A stretch of 64,000 nt of DNA from Calocera cornea HHB12733 (lineage: Eukaryota > Basidiomycota > Dacrymycetes > Dacrymycetales > Dacrymycetaceae): positions 33,032 to 97,031 of the forward strand of contig KV423957.1 of NCBI GenBank assembly GCA_001632435.1. The letters run 5' to 3'. The notes beneath the pieces are model-generated. The model saw nothing but the letters and a program-made list of their open reading frames with translations. It was not told the DNA's origin and ran no database searches. This document shows positions 47,994 to 60,287 of the stretch, piece by piece. Numbering within the stretch: the first letter of the stretch is position 1; every line of letters begins with the position of its first letter. A program made the position numbers and the translations under genes.

Positions 47994-48831
47994 TCAGTCC
48001 ATCAGTCCGACTCGCTCGGACCGCAAAAGCCTACCTTTCCACGCGTCCTTAAATGCCTTTTCGTGCTGAAGCTCGCTTTCAGCTTCATCTCGTTTCTGGG
48101 CACTGAGTTCACGAGCAATGTCGGCATCTGCAAAGGGAGTGTAGGTTTGAGGCCGTTTGGAAGGCACCAAGGCAGGTCTCGTACCGTTCGGGTGTGCCTT
48201 GTTGAGCTCTTCAAGCAGCTTGATCGCCTTCAGGCGCTCACCGAGATGGACTTGGGCCTGTGCCTTCCGAAATCCGGCTTTCGCATTTCCTTCGTCTTTT
48301 GACAAGGCCTGATATACTTCTTGTCCAGAGGATACACACTCGGCTCACTGTAACAAGACGGACCTTCTCAGCCGAGTCGAGAGCACGTTTCCAGTTGCTG
48401 AGTTTCAGATGTATGGCTGGGCAAGTCAGCGAAAGTCTGGGCCACCAGAGAAATTGTACTACCCGCCATGTTATTGTAAAGCGCGACAATCAGAACATCG
48501 GCCTATAAGGAGGTGAGGTGCCAGGCGAGGTCGCAAGGATGTTGGACACGCACTTCAGTCCTGGGCCGGCGAGTCTCATCCCCAGCCCCAGAGGGTCCAC
48601 CCCCCGTGCCCGAATCCATGGCCGATGTAAGAGATTTGTCGAGACCTTGAACATAGAAGATAGCCTAGAACCACGGAGGATCAGCACATAACAGAAGGTA
48701 AGCAACAATCGCTGCACCTCGTGGTAAAGGCGCAGTGCATCTTTGTACTGCCCGCTCTTAAAGGCGGCATTACCCTGGTCCTTCTTGTCCAGAGCGATCT
48801 TGAGCTTGTCTTCAGCCGTTGAGTCAGACAT
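47994..48831 (-). CDS. Small TPR protein with Hsp90/Hsp70 carboxylate-clamp residues
   Basis: A three-repeat tetratricopeptide protein of about 190 residues, similar in layout to the TPR parts of TTC9 and FKBP-type co-chaperones. TPR1 starts at KKDQGNAAFKSGQYKDALRLY, TPR2 at DVLIVALYNNMAAIHLKLSNW, and TPR3 at KDEGNAKAGFRKAQAQVHLGE. The positions that grip a C-terminal EEVD are filled as Lys and Asn in the first, Asn in the second, and Lys and Arg in the third. That predicts binding to Hsp90 or Hsp70. An inter-repeat linker (SAMDSGTGGGPSGAGDE) is unusually long. The end is Glu/Lys-rich helix. Five introns of about 50 nt are visible. An in-frame upstream ATG at 48879 would add 16 residues; I chose 48831 (MSDSTAEDK) as it begins the conserved part. 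Confidence 0.8.
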
Positions 48832-49104
48832 GGTCGGCTTTGGGAACAGCGGCCGAGGCTTCACAGACGACTGCGTCACACAATACTAGTCGTTCCATAC
48901 TTCCCCACGTTGGCTACGACACGACCCTTTCGGCACCGCGTCCACGGAACTAAATTAGTCTTGCCGATGCGGGAACGCGCCGACTCCCCAACGGCAGCGC
49001 CGCTTCTTCATACTCCTGTGGTCTTGCCATTTATCGCTCTTGAATACGTCAAATATCCGCTCTAGTCCTCTTTGAAGCAATACAACGAACAGAAAGCCAA
49101 TGTC

Positions 49105-52100
49105 ATGAGCAACACGATCTGGGATGAGGAGCTGGTGGTTGACGAGGTCTAACCTTCTCAACTGCCCTGGATTCGCACTCTGAAACTCTGTCCCAGGCCC
49201 GATTCAGAGGCGACAACGGAGATGTCGACTTGTTCCAATGGCTCAGACGACTTGACTCGGCTCTGGAGAAGCAACCCAAGGCATGACTTGATCTCACATA
49301 GTAATTTGGTCTTGCTCTGACCTCTAACAAAGCCTGAGATCCGGCAGCGATTCGAGGCGATCGAAAAGTTACTTGTTAAGATTGCTGTGGGCTCCGAAGG
49401 ACTCCCGTTTACCAGTCGCCCCATACGCCACGCTTTATCCAGGTGTCTGGTGAAGCTCTATGGTAGAACTGAATCTAGGACGCTGTATGACACTTTGCAA
49501 ACTCTCCTGAAATCAATAGCCGAAGCCCCGACGAAGTTGACGGACCGAGATCCCCGAATGTACGCTGAAATTTAGCTTCGAATACACAGACTGATTGTGG
49601 CTTCAGCTGCACGCTATACTGCATGGGTGAATTGATGCTGGTCTTCGGCTCTCAGGTAGATCATGCCTCTCGGGCAATGGTCGGGACTGCGGCTAATAAT
49701 TCATTTAGGTGATGTCCGTCACTGCGGATCTCGTCGCCACAGCTTTGAAACTGTTCAGAGCGACAGCGAATGTAAGCATCAGTTTATTCTATGGCTTCAT
49801 TTCCTGATTGGCAGAAAGTCTGTGCTATTGCGATATCATGCAGCGGCTTCGATCTCTAAGTCCGTGAAGTCGGCGGCGAAGGCTATTCCAGAAAGTGCTG
49901 TGAAGGATCTCTTGAAGACGTTCAGACAAGGCGTTGGCGACAAGGCTCCCGCGATTCAGAGAATCTCATCCGATGTATGTACGGCATAATTCTGCTCTGA
50001 CATGTGTTGACGGCGTGATAGATTCTAGCTGGCTTACATAACCAGCTGAATCCCCTGTCCACGCAGGAGGTCGACAACATTGTACAACTGTGCCTACGGC
50101 ATGTCGATTCCGCGGATCATACAACTCGAAGACATTTCGCTGAGGTCGTGGGTGGTCTCCTAGCTGAATCGCTCACCGCCTCAGTCAACGGCCAGGATAC
50201 ATCCGTGCAAAATGAGAGAAAGACGCCGAGCACCGAATCGCATGACGACGTAGGAGTGGAAGCAACGAAACTTCCTGTCTTCAGAATCTCATTGCAATCA
50301 GTATTCTTACAGCTCTCTACGGCGTTCAACAGGCCTACGACGACACATCGAACACGGGTTGGCATTGTACAGAGCTATGCGACTCTGTTGAATGCGCTCG
50401 GCTCTGCGTATGTGGAAGCGAACTACTCCACGATCGCAAAACACTTTCTCGTCGATATCATTGCGCATGCCAGAAATCAAGTTTCGCCACACGAGATCCT
50501 TCGGGTGCGCAAATTTGTCGGCGTGATTTTGCGTGACCTTGTTGGGGTCCGAATGCTCAGCGAACAAGGTCAAATTGCAGCAATCCAAGATTTAATTTCC
50601 AACTACATGCGCAAATGGCCCGCCCTCATGCCCGGTCAAAGTTCACCACATCATCTGTCCCTTGTCGCTGCTTTGAAAGAGGTGTCAGAGCTCCTTCAGC
50701 AGCTGGGAAACGCCCCACAGTTCTTGCAGGTAGGCACTTCAGTTTTCCAAGTTACGAGCACATATCGATTACCAATTATCAGACGTCCCTGGTTGGACCC
50801 ATTGTACGATTGCTTGAGCACCCCAACCATCCTGTACGGATCGCCGCTGCCTACTGCCTTCAGCAATTCTGCTGGGTCGTTCCTCGGCGCCTCCAGCAAA
50901 CAGTGGAGGACCTCGCGACGCAACTTACGAAGGAAGTCGCTGCTCTGTTGGTTCCCGGCTCGAACAAGGACGCTCAATTCAAAGCACTTGGCAGAGCCAC
51001 GGGCCTCGCGTCATTGTTTGCGCTGTTCCCGTATCGGCACCTATACGTGTCTTACGACGTTTGCTCCAATGTGCTTGATGTGAGCATCCAGTTACTGAAG
51101 CAGGCAGGAGAACACGATCTGGGTCTGGCTGCCATCGAGGCAGAAATCTCGTGGACATTAATCTCGGCTCTTATGACGCTTGGACGATACTTTGTTCAAC
51201 CTCATCTATCCCAGCTGCTAACTCTATGGCGGAACACCCTAGCAAGAACATCGGCGAAAGAAGGTGAAGATACCCCACCCCGACCTTCCAGGGAATTCGC
51301 CTTTCTCCTCCACGTTCGGCACTGTGCACTGGGAGCGTTATTGCAGTTTTTAAACCACAACTCTGCTCTCTTGACTACGCTGGACGTTTCAAGGCGAATT
51401 GGAGCCAGTTTATCTAATGCCCTGTCGTTCGCAAACAGTCTCACAAACGACGGATATGATGAAGAAGTGGAGCCTAGTACGCCTCTGCCCCACACCAAGG
51501 CGACAACTCCGGAGCTAGAAGTCATGTTCAAGCGACGCATGTTCCAATGCTTTGCTTCGTTCGGCACGTCGCGTATCAGCGAAGTTGGACAGGGTGCGCT
51601 CCTCGATGCAGCTGTGAAGGTATTTAGTGGGCCGGACATGTTCAAGGGTTCATCTGTGCAGGCTGCCATCGCGGCCTCCGCCGGATCCTTTACTTCGATT
51701 TGGGAATGCAACGATGGATACGCGTACGGTCTTTCTACTCGAGACTGGTCCATGGAAGCCAGAAACAACGGTTCATACACGAACCACGTGGATAAACCGA
51801 TTGGGCGGGGTCAAGACGCTGTAGAGTGGGCAATCATCTGTCAGGTTCGGGGACTTGAGTTCTTCACGGTGCTCATTCTAACATGATTACAGTTGCAACA
51901 ACCTATCCTGGGCTCTTGCGAATATGAGCCATTGTGTCTCCTGTCCAACTTCTCCGTCGAGGAGCGGTGCTGGCCAGAGCCTCCACCGCCTGCCACCGGA
52001 TTGGTGAATGCAGCAATTGACGTCTTTACGACGCTCCTTGCCTACCAGCCCGCTAATGTCTGCGACCGGATCTGGAATGTCCTTTTGAGCAATTTACGAT

Positions 52101-55100
52101 CCATTCGTATGGAGCGTAATCCTGGCCGAAGAGCTGCGGTGATGATCAATACTGTGGGTACTCTGTTAGATGTTCTTCGTTGGGCAGATAGAGCAAGCGG
52201 GGATGGCTTTGTCAGCTCGGCATTGTACCCCAGCCTTATGGACTTCCTCAAAGTATTTCTCGAACTTCACGGCTCGAGCGTCGCTTACTTGTCTTGTACA
52301 GGTAGGATTCAGCCACAACGATCAAAAGCTGCGGCAGGCGTCGAGTGATGCTTATGGACTGATGGCCGGACGACTCGACGCAGTCGCTCTCACGAGTCAA
52401 GTAAAGGCCCTGGTCGACCAGGTTCTCTCCAATCGGGATCCCAGCAGTCGCGCTGGCTGTGCCATGGCGCTTGGCTCTCTGTATACTTCAGTGGGTGGAC
52501 TCGCGGGTGGGGCTCTACTGAAGACTATTGTCAACGTCCTTATGTCTCTTGGGAACGATCCTCACCCTTTGGTCCATTACTACGCCTTGGAGTCGTTGTC
52601 CAGCGTTATGGATGCGGCCAGTCTTTCGTACGAACCGCATATACGCAGCACCCTCGGTATGCTGGCCAGACTGTATATGTCCGAAACACATGAACCCGAA
52701 GCGAGGAAACATCCGATCTCCGCAGGGTTGGGCGACTTGCCGGCTTATGCTGTGATGTGTGAAATCGCTGACAGCATGGTGGCCGTCCTGGGGCCCGAGT
52801 TGCGAGATTCCACGAGACTCCGAACATTGCTTCTTTCCCTGGTACAAGAGTTATCTGCTGAATCAGATGAAGCAGTTGTCGTTGAAGCCATGCGCTGCTT
52901 GCAACACTGTCTCATGTTTGCGAGGGATTTCCTCGATGTGCCAACCATTGTTCTCCGCTTGAGGAGGTATCTGTCATCCCCTCGAACGCCTCTGAAATCA
53001 TCGGCTGTGAACGGGCTTTACTTGCTTGTACAAAAGGATGTGCTGCTTGTTTCGAAATATGGGGGGGATCAACTAGCCGAGGGACTGTTTGCCATGCTCG
53101 ATGCGGATGCCAGTGTTGATGGCGTCCGTGCGATATTGTCGAGTTGGCTGTCACAGACTGTGACGACAAATCCGTCTGCGTGGATCAGCCTATGTCAGAA
53201 AATCATGTCGCAGGCCAACAACTCGCAGCAAGCACTGAAAACGGAAGTGTCCATCACTGCTCCTCAAGACGACGAATCCGAGTCTTTGCAAGTCTCAGGA
53301 GAATCTTCGGACCCAAAGGGGCCAAATGCTCGAGCAATCGGTCGATGGCGAACGCAGCTTTTTGCTCTGCAGTGTTTACATGATATCTGCAAGACGCTTT
53401 CCGCTGCTGGATTGCGAGAACATGTTGATTTGCGCTTTGCCAAGACTCGAGGGCTGGATGTCTCGAACCTCTTGGCGAGCAAAGTACCAGAACTTATCAG
53501 GATGGCCTTTACCGCTTCCACTGCTTATGTGACCGAAATCAGACTCGCCGGTTTGGTTGTGCTACGTGATGTTGTTGAGGTAAGTCACTGTTAGTTTGTC
53601 TCGTCAGTCGGTCTATCTCTCTGACGGGATTAACAGATCTTTGCGGGCGCTCCGGATCCGGACGTGGAAGGCTCCCTCCTACTGGAACAGTATCAGGCAC
53701 CAATCGCCGCCGCCCTGACGCCGGCATTTTCATCCGACTCTACACCAGAATTACTTGCGTCTGCTGTCGAAGTATGTGCCATTTTCATTGGCTCTGGCGT
53801 GGTGGAAGACGGTTCAAAGATGGGACGGATCTTGAAGCTTCTTGCAACAGCATTGGAACAATGTGCAGGTGCGGCCCACTGTCTTTACCATGACCCTTCC
53901 CAGTAACATATCACCAGGAGGCAACAATCTGAGTCTGGGTGAAGGGGGCCAGCTCGGGCCAAATGCGACGGTTATGCTGCGCATATCCGTGATTTCCGCA
54001 TGGGCAAAGCTTACTATTTCGAGCGGCCAGAGAGCATATCTCGAGGGCATCATTCGCCCCCACAGACAGCTCCTTGCAAGCCTTTGGGTGGAGAGTATGG
54101 TCGACTATGCGCGGCTAAAGGCGCACTCTGAAGTCACCGCGGATTCTGAAGAGCCAGCTGGGGCTGGCATGTCTAGCTCAGTTCTGGAGAAAGACGTAAC
54201 TCTACAGGTTAGTGCCAGGTTTCAGGACCGTTGCGCTACGCTAAGGGAATGCAGTATTATGCCGACGCTTGGTGGTATATCCTCTCAGCTGTGTCCCTGT
54301 TCATGCGTCAGGACGACCCCACGATATTCGCTTCACTCAATGGGGAGAAGCACCGGAATGCAATACAGACGAACGGCATCAAGAACAGCAGCGGCGCAGA
54401 TTCTTGCTTGCTGTACCCCGTATTCTTGGGACTTGCGTACCAGATACTTCTTGAAGACGTTCCGGCCAATGATTCTACGACCCTGCTCAATGAGCAGCGA
54501 GCGATCACTCTGTCGTTCTTATCGGAGCTCCTTCGATCCGACTTCTCTGGCACAAAGCCTATGCAGCCTATCATGTTCGGGGAACTATGTGCGATGCTCT
54601 ATAGATTTGCATTGGGCGGCCCACTTGGCATCCTGGAAGGTGTCCTTCGGGTCGCGGATGCCCTCGCTAAGTGCGGCAGCACTTCGGTGGATGTGACGTG
54701 GTGCGGTCCACCTTGCCAACGCGTATTTTGCCACACTGACATGCTGTCGCCAGGGCCTTGGCTGACAATGCTGTCTATTGCTTGCGCATCGTCCTCTGTA
54801 TTCTTCGCCGCCTCTCATCATCCAGGGGACTAGCACTCCACGGTACGGCGCTCTCTCGTTTTCAGGACATAACTTTGATCACCATACTGCTGTTTATGCA
54901 AGTAGATGAGGCTGTAGTCGATTTGGGGACTTCGTATGGCCTTGCGGTGGAAACACTACGGCGCATTACTGAACGTTGTGATTCTGACCTGTATGAGAAC
55001 GCGAGGGTCATAGCATTATCAACGTTCGTGGGTACGATCCGCTTTGCCCCCCAATTGTCCGAAGCTGTGCATTGATTGAGTTGGTAGATTTGTTGCGGGA

Positions 55101-56017
55101 CGAGTCACCAGCAAATTTCATCGTTGCATCCTGTTTACCTACTCTCAAGACATTGATGCTGTGGTCGTCGTTACGACCACTGGAAGATAATCTGCGATCA
55201 AATCACGCCGTACATGGGCTCTTATCTGCCTGTGTCGTGAATATCGAAGCCATGAGGTGCGTAACGTGCAAACCGTCTCCCATGTAAGGGTGCTCAAGAG
55301 ACGCAGTGGACGACAGGGCCAGGAAGTGACCAAGAAGCTGCAAAATAATTTGCTAGCCGCGGCGATTACATTGTCAATTGCACCTGCTCATACGACCTTC
55401 AGCTATCCTCTCATAGAGCAGTATAGCTCCCTGTTGTCACAGCGACTCGTCGATAACGACGCTGTACGTGCGGCTCTCATTGCAGCCTTGATCACTTAGC
55501 TGACATCTTGCAGGAAATCTCCCATGCTGCCATTCAATGCGGTAATGTTCTCACGTCTGCCGCGCGGACGGGACCGGCAGTGTTGCGAGTATGTTGTCGG
55601 CTGTTGCTCCCCGGACTGGTTCTCTGCGCTCTGGACCTCGAGCATGATAGTATGGAAGAGCACCTGCGCTTGCTGAACGCAATTCTGGCTCTTGTAGAGC
55701 CGGGCCAAGGTGAGAAATCAGGACGATACTTTCCCCCAGATCTGACATGCGATGCAGTAACCCGTATGATGCGTATCTTGCTGCCGGTCTACATCTCATA
55801 TATCCAGCCCGATCCCACGAGCAAAAGCCACAAGCTCGGCGTAGCTCAAATACTGAACGTAGCGTCGATGCATCCCCGAGCCTTCAAGGACGCCACTGAC
55901 TCGTTGCAACCGTCAACGCGTAACAAGATGGAGCTGGCACTTCGTCAGTCGGTCGCTCCCTCGACAGCCGCAGTTTCACACCAGGCCAAGAGGCAGATAG
56001 CTCTAAGACAGTTCTAG
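49105..56017 (+). CDS. LAA1: Giant HEAT-repeat protein, LAA1/HEATR5 family
   Basis: A roughly 2000-residue alpha-solenoid that in yeast (Laa1) and animals (HEATR5/p200) supports AP-1 clathrin adaptor localisation at the trans-Golgi network and endosomes. The first exon encodes only MSNTIWDEELVVDE; intron 49147-49196 joins it to ARFRGDNGDVDLFQWLRRLD. Recognisable family stretches include VMSVTADLVATALKL, SVLLRYHAAASISKSV, HFAEVVGGLLAESL, RVGIVQSYATLLNALG, VRIAAAYCLQQFCW and ALGRATGLASLFALFP. Towards the C-terminus come SRAGCAMALGSLYTSVGGLAGG (the most diagnostic), DPHPLVHYYALESL, AGLGDLPAYAVMCEIA and LSQRLVDNDAVRAAL. Many introns of about 50 nt divide it, and no frameshift or stop is needed to join the exons. 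It is the longest gene in the window. Confidence 0.85.
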
Positions 56018-56030
56018 CACAATGTAGCTG

Positions 56031-56351
56031 TCAGTAAGTCGCATACACTTTCATGGTGCAGGCCCCAAATTTGAGGACTTCCGAGTTTCGTGACAATCCA
56101 TGAGCAACGGAAGAGACCAGGTTCTTGAGAGGAACTTCCGGTCGCGAACTTCCATACTGGGACGACAATTTGGTAATGATGCTTACATATGAACCTGCCT
56201 CACATGTGCGCTCTCGAGACACTTTGTCTGGTACGCTGACTATACAAGGCACTTGATAGTCAGAGGGCGTGTAAGTAAGTATAACACCTTTTACACCCGT
56301 GACAGCATGAAGGAATGTCAGCAGGGAAGCAAGGACCGAAATACTGCACAC
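56031..56351 (-). CDS. Possible small secreted protein, 106 residues
   Basis: An uninterrupted minus-strand frame starts MCSISVLASLLTFLHAVTGVKG, which looks like a signal peptide, and continues with four Cys (CIV, TCEAG, FGAC) over a short hydrophilic body ending VYATY. It converges on LAA1 with only 13 bp between stops. The frame's upstream flank is a weak remnant of the 18-bp core in reverse orientation. I know no family. It could be a chance frame in the LAA1 3' end; secretion is inference from the N-terminus alone. Confidence 0.3.
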   Translation of the reverse strand: MCSISVLASLLTFLHAVTGVKGVILTYTPSDYQVPCIVSVPDKVSRERTCEAGSYVSIITKLSSQYGSSRPEVPLKNLVSSVAHGLSRNSEVLKFGACTMKVYATY

Positions 56352-56536
56352 CGGAACGAAAACAGAGAGACGAAACAGAAGTAAATCAGCAAATAGAGTA
56401 AATCACTGTTGGTTGAATCGGGTGACATGGACACGCACAGATACCAAGTCGATTATCTACTTACACGCCCGGCCACCGCTGAGCAGCCCATCTTCCCATG
56501 GGCTGGGCGCAAGGGTGGAGTATCACTGTGGGCTCC
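56352..56536. other. Weak 18-bp core remnant and spacer
   Basis: About 56336-56405 contains cggaacgaaa, cagaagtaaatc and atagagtaaatc, spaced like decayed reverse units of the minisatellite. The rest has no recognisable feature. Confidence 0.35.
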
Positions 56537-56790
56537 TCGGAGCCGGAGCAACTTCGGCTCCGGCCCACTCTGCTCCCGTGCCCGCATCAAGGGCAACATA
56601 GGGTCGTCGGAGAAACTTTACTGCCGGCTTTGTGTGAGACACCGATGGGCTCTCGGAGCCGGATCAACCTCGGCTCCGGCCCAGCCCCCTTAGAGCCGGA
56701 ACATCTTCGGTTCCGACAGAGCTTAGGTAAGTGATCTTCTCTGCTCCCTTGAAGGGGTCCTCCCGAGCCGGAACTCTCCGCTTCTGGTAC
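56537..56790. repeat. Cluster of GAGCCGG...CGGCTCC hairpins
   Basis: Hairpins with 8-bp stems cggagccg/cggctccg and 9-base loops lie at about 56538-56563 and 56653-56679. Two decayed copies follow at about 56693-56715 and 56763-56785. The loops read gagcaactt and gatcaacct. Their stems are better conserved than the sequence between them. Confidence 0.65.
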
Positions 56791-56879
56791 AAGCTGCGAC
56801 GGTGTCAAAGCAATCTATTGTGCCTTGTCTTTCATGCAAGCTCCCTCTTCTTTCCTCAAAGCACTGACCTACCATTGAC

Positions 56880-57260
56880 CCGCTGTGACAGGGGGACCTG
56901 CAGGGGAGACTTCATTCATTGGGGAGATATGAACAAATGTACCCTAGAAACCAAGCGGGCAGCAAACAAGTAGTTGCTTCTCCTCCACTGGGAAACTGCC
57001 CTACTCGATCCCCCCAAAGGATAAGGGTCCTATTGACTGTCTGTGACAGGAGTTTTGGCAGGGAAGACCGGATTGGGGGGGATATGAACCCAAGCTACAA
57101 AAGAACAGAGCATGCTTACACAAACTTCTGCTGTTCCACTTCCAGGCAGTCTCTCCACTGGGTGTCTCACTCATTCCCACAGGGACTTCTCTGATCCGGG
57201 GTTCTGGTACAGCTTCTGTGGGAGAGCTATGAACTAAAGCTGGAAAACAACACTTACTGC
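56880..57260. repeat. Degenerate tandem repeats of about 155-165 bp
   Basis: Three blocks share a common order: a ctgtgacagg-like start (near 56886, 57040 and, decayed, 57205), then ggggagatatgaac or ggggggatatgaac or gagagctatgaac, then an A-rich tract and ctccactggg. They lead into the retroelement region and could be part of its 5' LTR or leader, but no matching 3' copy is visible. Confidence 0.5.
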
Positions 57261-57375
57261 AAAAGTAAATATGTGCTCCCTGCCTCCAGGCAGCACACAT
57301 TCCCTGGTGTTCTCTTCCCCTTCCCCCGCCATGAAGAACATCCTGTGGAGGTTCTGCAAGATGGGTGACCACTGA

Positions 57376-57900
57376 AAAGGTGCTTGGGATGAATCACATC
57401 AGTTGCATCTTTTGGCCATATCTTGGCCTTTACATGGTGCTCCATCAGTTCAGCATCCCTCAGGGTCTTGCTCATTCTCACACAGGATGATGGTACCATT
57501 CATGAGCTGCATGTGCAGCACCACCACCAGGGGGACCCTCACAGTGATATGGCCAAAAGATGCACCTGATGCAATTCATCCCAAGCAACTTGTGAGTGCT
57601 GCTCCACCATTTCTCCATCCCTCAGGGTCCTGCTTGTTCTCACACAGGATGATGGAACTATTGATGCCGTGCATCATCAATGGTGGGGTGCCCAGTGGAA
57701 TCCGGACAGAGATATGGCCAAAAGATGCACCTGATGCAATTCATCCCAGGCAACTTGTTAGTGCTGCTCCACCATTTCTGCATTGGTCAAGGTCCTGCTT
57801 GTTCTCATACAGGACGATGGTACCATTCATGAGCTGCATCAACAGCAGGGGGCCCAGTGGGACCCTGACAGAGATGTGGCCAAACAATGCACATGATTGT
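57376..57900. repeat. 165-bp tandem repeat with an adjoining inverted copy
   Basis: Copies of a 165-bp unit include atatggccaaaagatgcacc followed by tgatgcaattcatccca-gcaac at about 57547 and 57712, and a decayed one with atgtggccaaacaatgcaca near 57876. Between them recurs a ggtcctgcttgttctcacacaggatgatgg-like part. An inverted copy of the first part lies at about 57376-57416, next to the direct copies. The unit is 55 codons long and stays open in frame, but the alternating orientation argues against coding. It lies just upstream of the gag-like frame. Confidence 0.7.
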
Positions 57901-58471
57901 AAGACTCCTTCCCTTGTCTACTATCAATTCTTCCTTCTACTTCCTACCCATGCCTGAATTCATATGCTGTGCACCCTTCCTTGACTTTACCGGTGTCGTA
58001 TACCACCTGGGTCATGTGACTTGCAGCCCTACCTCTTGTTGGATCCTTTCTCATGTTGTCCCTATCCATTTCCTTTGTCATACCTCCATCTCTAGTACTG
58101 TACTTCAGACCTCTGGCAATACAGAACTGTACTTTGGAGTCCTACCAGAAACAAGACCAATCAGTGAGGACCTCAGCTGGGGTCCTTTCACTTTTTTACT
58201 GTTATCTGTGCTCTGTCCTCTGACATCTAAAGAGTCTCAGCAATGCAGCAAATTTTCCTGCATTCTCCAGCAACAATACACCACACTGGATCTGCTCTCC
58301 TACTTTGCCTCTCCACTCTCCCCACTTGCAACATCAACTCCCCTTGCTCTGTCTGCCACCAGTGACAACAGCCACAACCATCTTGGCCTCCTGCACGCTC
58401 CCACCACTTCTGCAAGCAGGATCAACCTTGTCCATCCACCCTCACCAACACTCTCAACAAGCTGCTTAGAG
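57901..58471. other. Leader of the first retroelement
   Basis: Sequence between the 165-bp repeats and the first well-conserved gag residue. It stays open in the gag frame but is Ser/Thr/Leu-rich and without domain signature. It may be leader or N-terminal extension. Confidence 0.35.
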
Positions 58472-60287
58472 ATGGGATTGGATAGTGTGCCTCTGCTGGA
58501 TAGCAGAGAGCCAGAGGACATGAAGGAATGGGTTGGGTTGATGGAGTTGTGGTTGGAGGCAAAGGAGGTGGATGATGCCAAGCAGGTGCTGAAGGTGCAG
58601 GCCGGGCTCAGGGAGCCAGATCTTGTTGCCTGGTACTGCTTAGAGAAGCCCACCTACCAGGCCGTGACCTTTGCCAACTGGGCTGAGGAGCTCATTGCCT
58701 ATGTCACACCCACCAACTACCTTGATGATCTGCTGGATGACCTGCATACTCGCAAGCAGTCCAGCACCCAAGATGTTGACACCTACATCTGTGACCTCCG
58801 CTCTGACAACAACCATCTTGACTCAGCCAACAGGCTGAAAGACAACCAACTCTGCACCATCATCTGCTCTGGAGTGAAGGAGGATCTTCATGCTTGCCTG
58901 TGTTTGGATCCTACCCTTTGTGCTACTGCCACTTTCAAAGACCTTGCTTCTGGCCTTGCCAAACTCAAAGAAGTCCTCAACCTGGACAATGAGAGGATCA
59001 AGGCAGCAACCTCACACCACTACAAGAGGGAGCAGAAGCGCACCCAGACCACCACCACTGCTGTACAGACATGCACCAGCCACTCCAACACTTGTGGCTC
59101 CACTCCTGCAGCATCCACCATACCTTACCCCTCCAAGCTGACTGAACTGGAATGCAAGTACCTTGCCACTTTTGATGGCTGCAACAAGTGTCACAAGATC
59201 AAGATTGGCGGACCTCATGCAAACTGCAAACTTTGCAACAGCTGAGGAGGCAAAGAAGGTAGCAAGGAAGGACACAGAGTGGGATACCCATGGCCAGCCC
59301 CAGCCAGCCCACAAGTCTGCCGTTGTCAAGGTTAAGGTTGAGGCATGCACCCACTCCTCCAAGACCAAGGCCACAAAGGGCATATCCAAAACCCTTGAAG
59401 CACCCTGCCACACCCTCCAGCAGCTCTGAGTAAAAAGACACTGAGTCCAGCCATGCAGAGCACACTTCTGCTGAAGAGGATGTGTACATCCACTTGGAGG
59501 TGGCTACTATCACAGTGCCCTTCTGTGTCTCCCACCACTCTGAAGATGCACTCATTGACTCTGGTTGTTCTGCTCTCCTCATCTCAGATCATCTGGCAAC
59601 TAAGCTTGCTCTTCCTTGACATTGCCTTCCTCGATTACAACCAGTGGAATAGGCACTGAGAGATGAGAGAGGAGTATGGCACAAGTTGAGGGAATATGTC
59701 AAGCTATCCCTCTATCACCCAACCGCACACTTCAGAACTCACCCCCTTCATTTCAAAGTCATTCCCTTAGATGGACAACATCTCATCCTTGGTACTCCCT
59801 TCCTCCAAGAATACAATATTGTTCTTGAGTTCTTGCCCCCTGCTGTCATGCTCAAGGGCACAGGACAAGACCTCATCTCTGGCAAGACCTGCTTGTCATC
59901 AGCCAACATAACGGTCACACCTGCATTTACCCAGATGTGTGCAGCTCTACTTGGCTCTAAGGAGCTCCAGCAAGCTGAAGACCTGCAAGGAGAGAAACGC
60001 AAACTCATGCAAGAGTTAGCAGACCACTTCCCAGCCAACATCCCAGACCTCAGACCAGTGCCTCCAGCTCTTCCAAAGGAAGACCTTGACACTGCACACA
60101 TCCAACTGCAAGATTGCAATAAGAAGATATGGCCCAAGGTTTACTCTTGCCCTCAACACTATCTGTCCAAAGCTGACAGTGCATCCCTGGCCTTTGTCAT
60201 TCCCAAGAAGGATCCTACTGTGCTGCCTTGTCTGGTCATTGATTACTGTGCTCTCAATGCCAACACTGTCAAAGACAAGTCCCCCCT
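58472..60287 (+). pseudogene. Ty3/gypsy-like gag-protease-RT, broken and truncated
   Basis: The gag part (58472-59245) starts at MGLDSVPLL, has a retrotrans_gag-type helix core (WVGLMELWLEAKEVDD, NWAEELIAYV, QDVDTYICDLRSD) and a zinc-knuckle-like CNKCHKIKIGGPHANC, then stops. A further coding stretch in another frame (EEAKKVARKDTEWD) stops at about 59430. A third has the aspartic protease site ALIDSGCSALLI, then stops. A fourth frame (59686 on) has FHFKVIPLDG-type LILGTPFLQEYN and the beginning of reverse transcriptase, SLAFVIPKKDP and VIDYCALNANTVKDKSP, where it is cut at 60287 by an LTR. Several frameshifts and stops mean it is dead. The rest of RT, RNase H and integrase is missing on this side. 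Confidence 0.85.
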
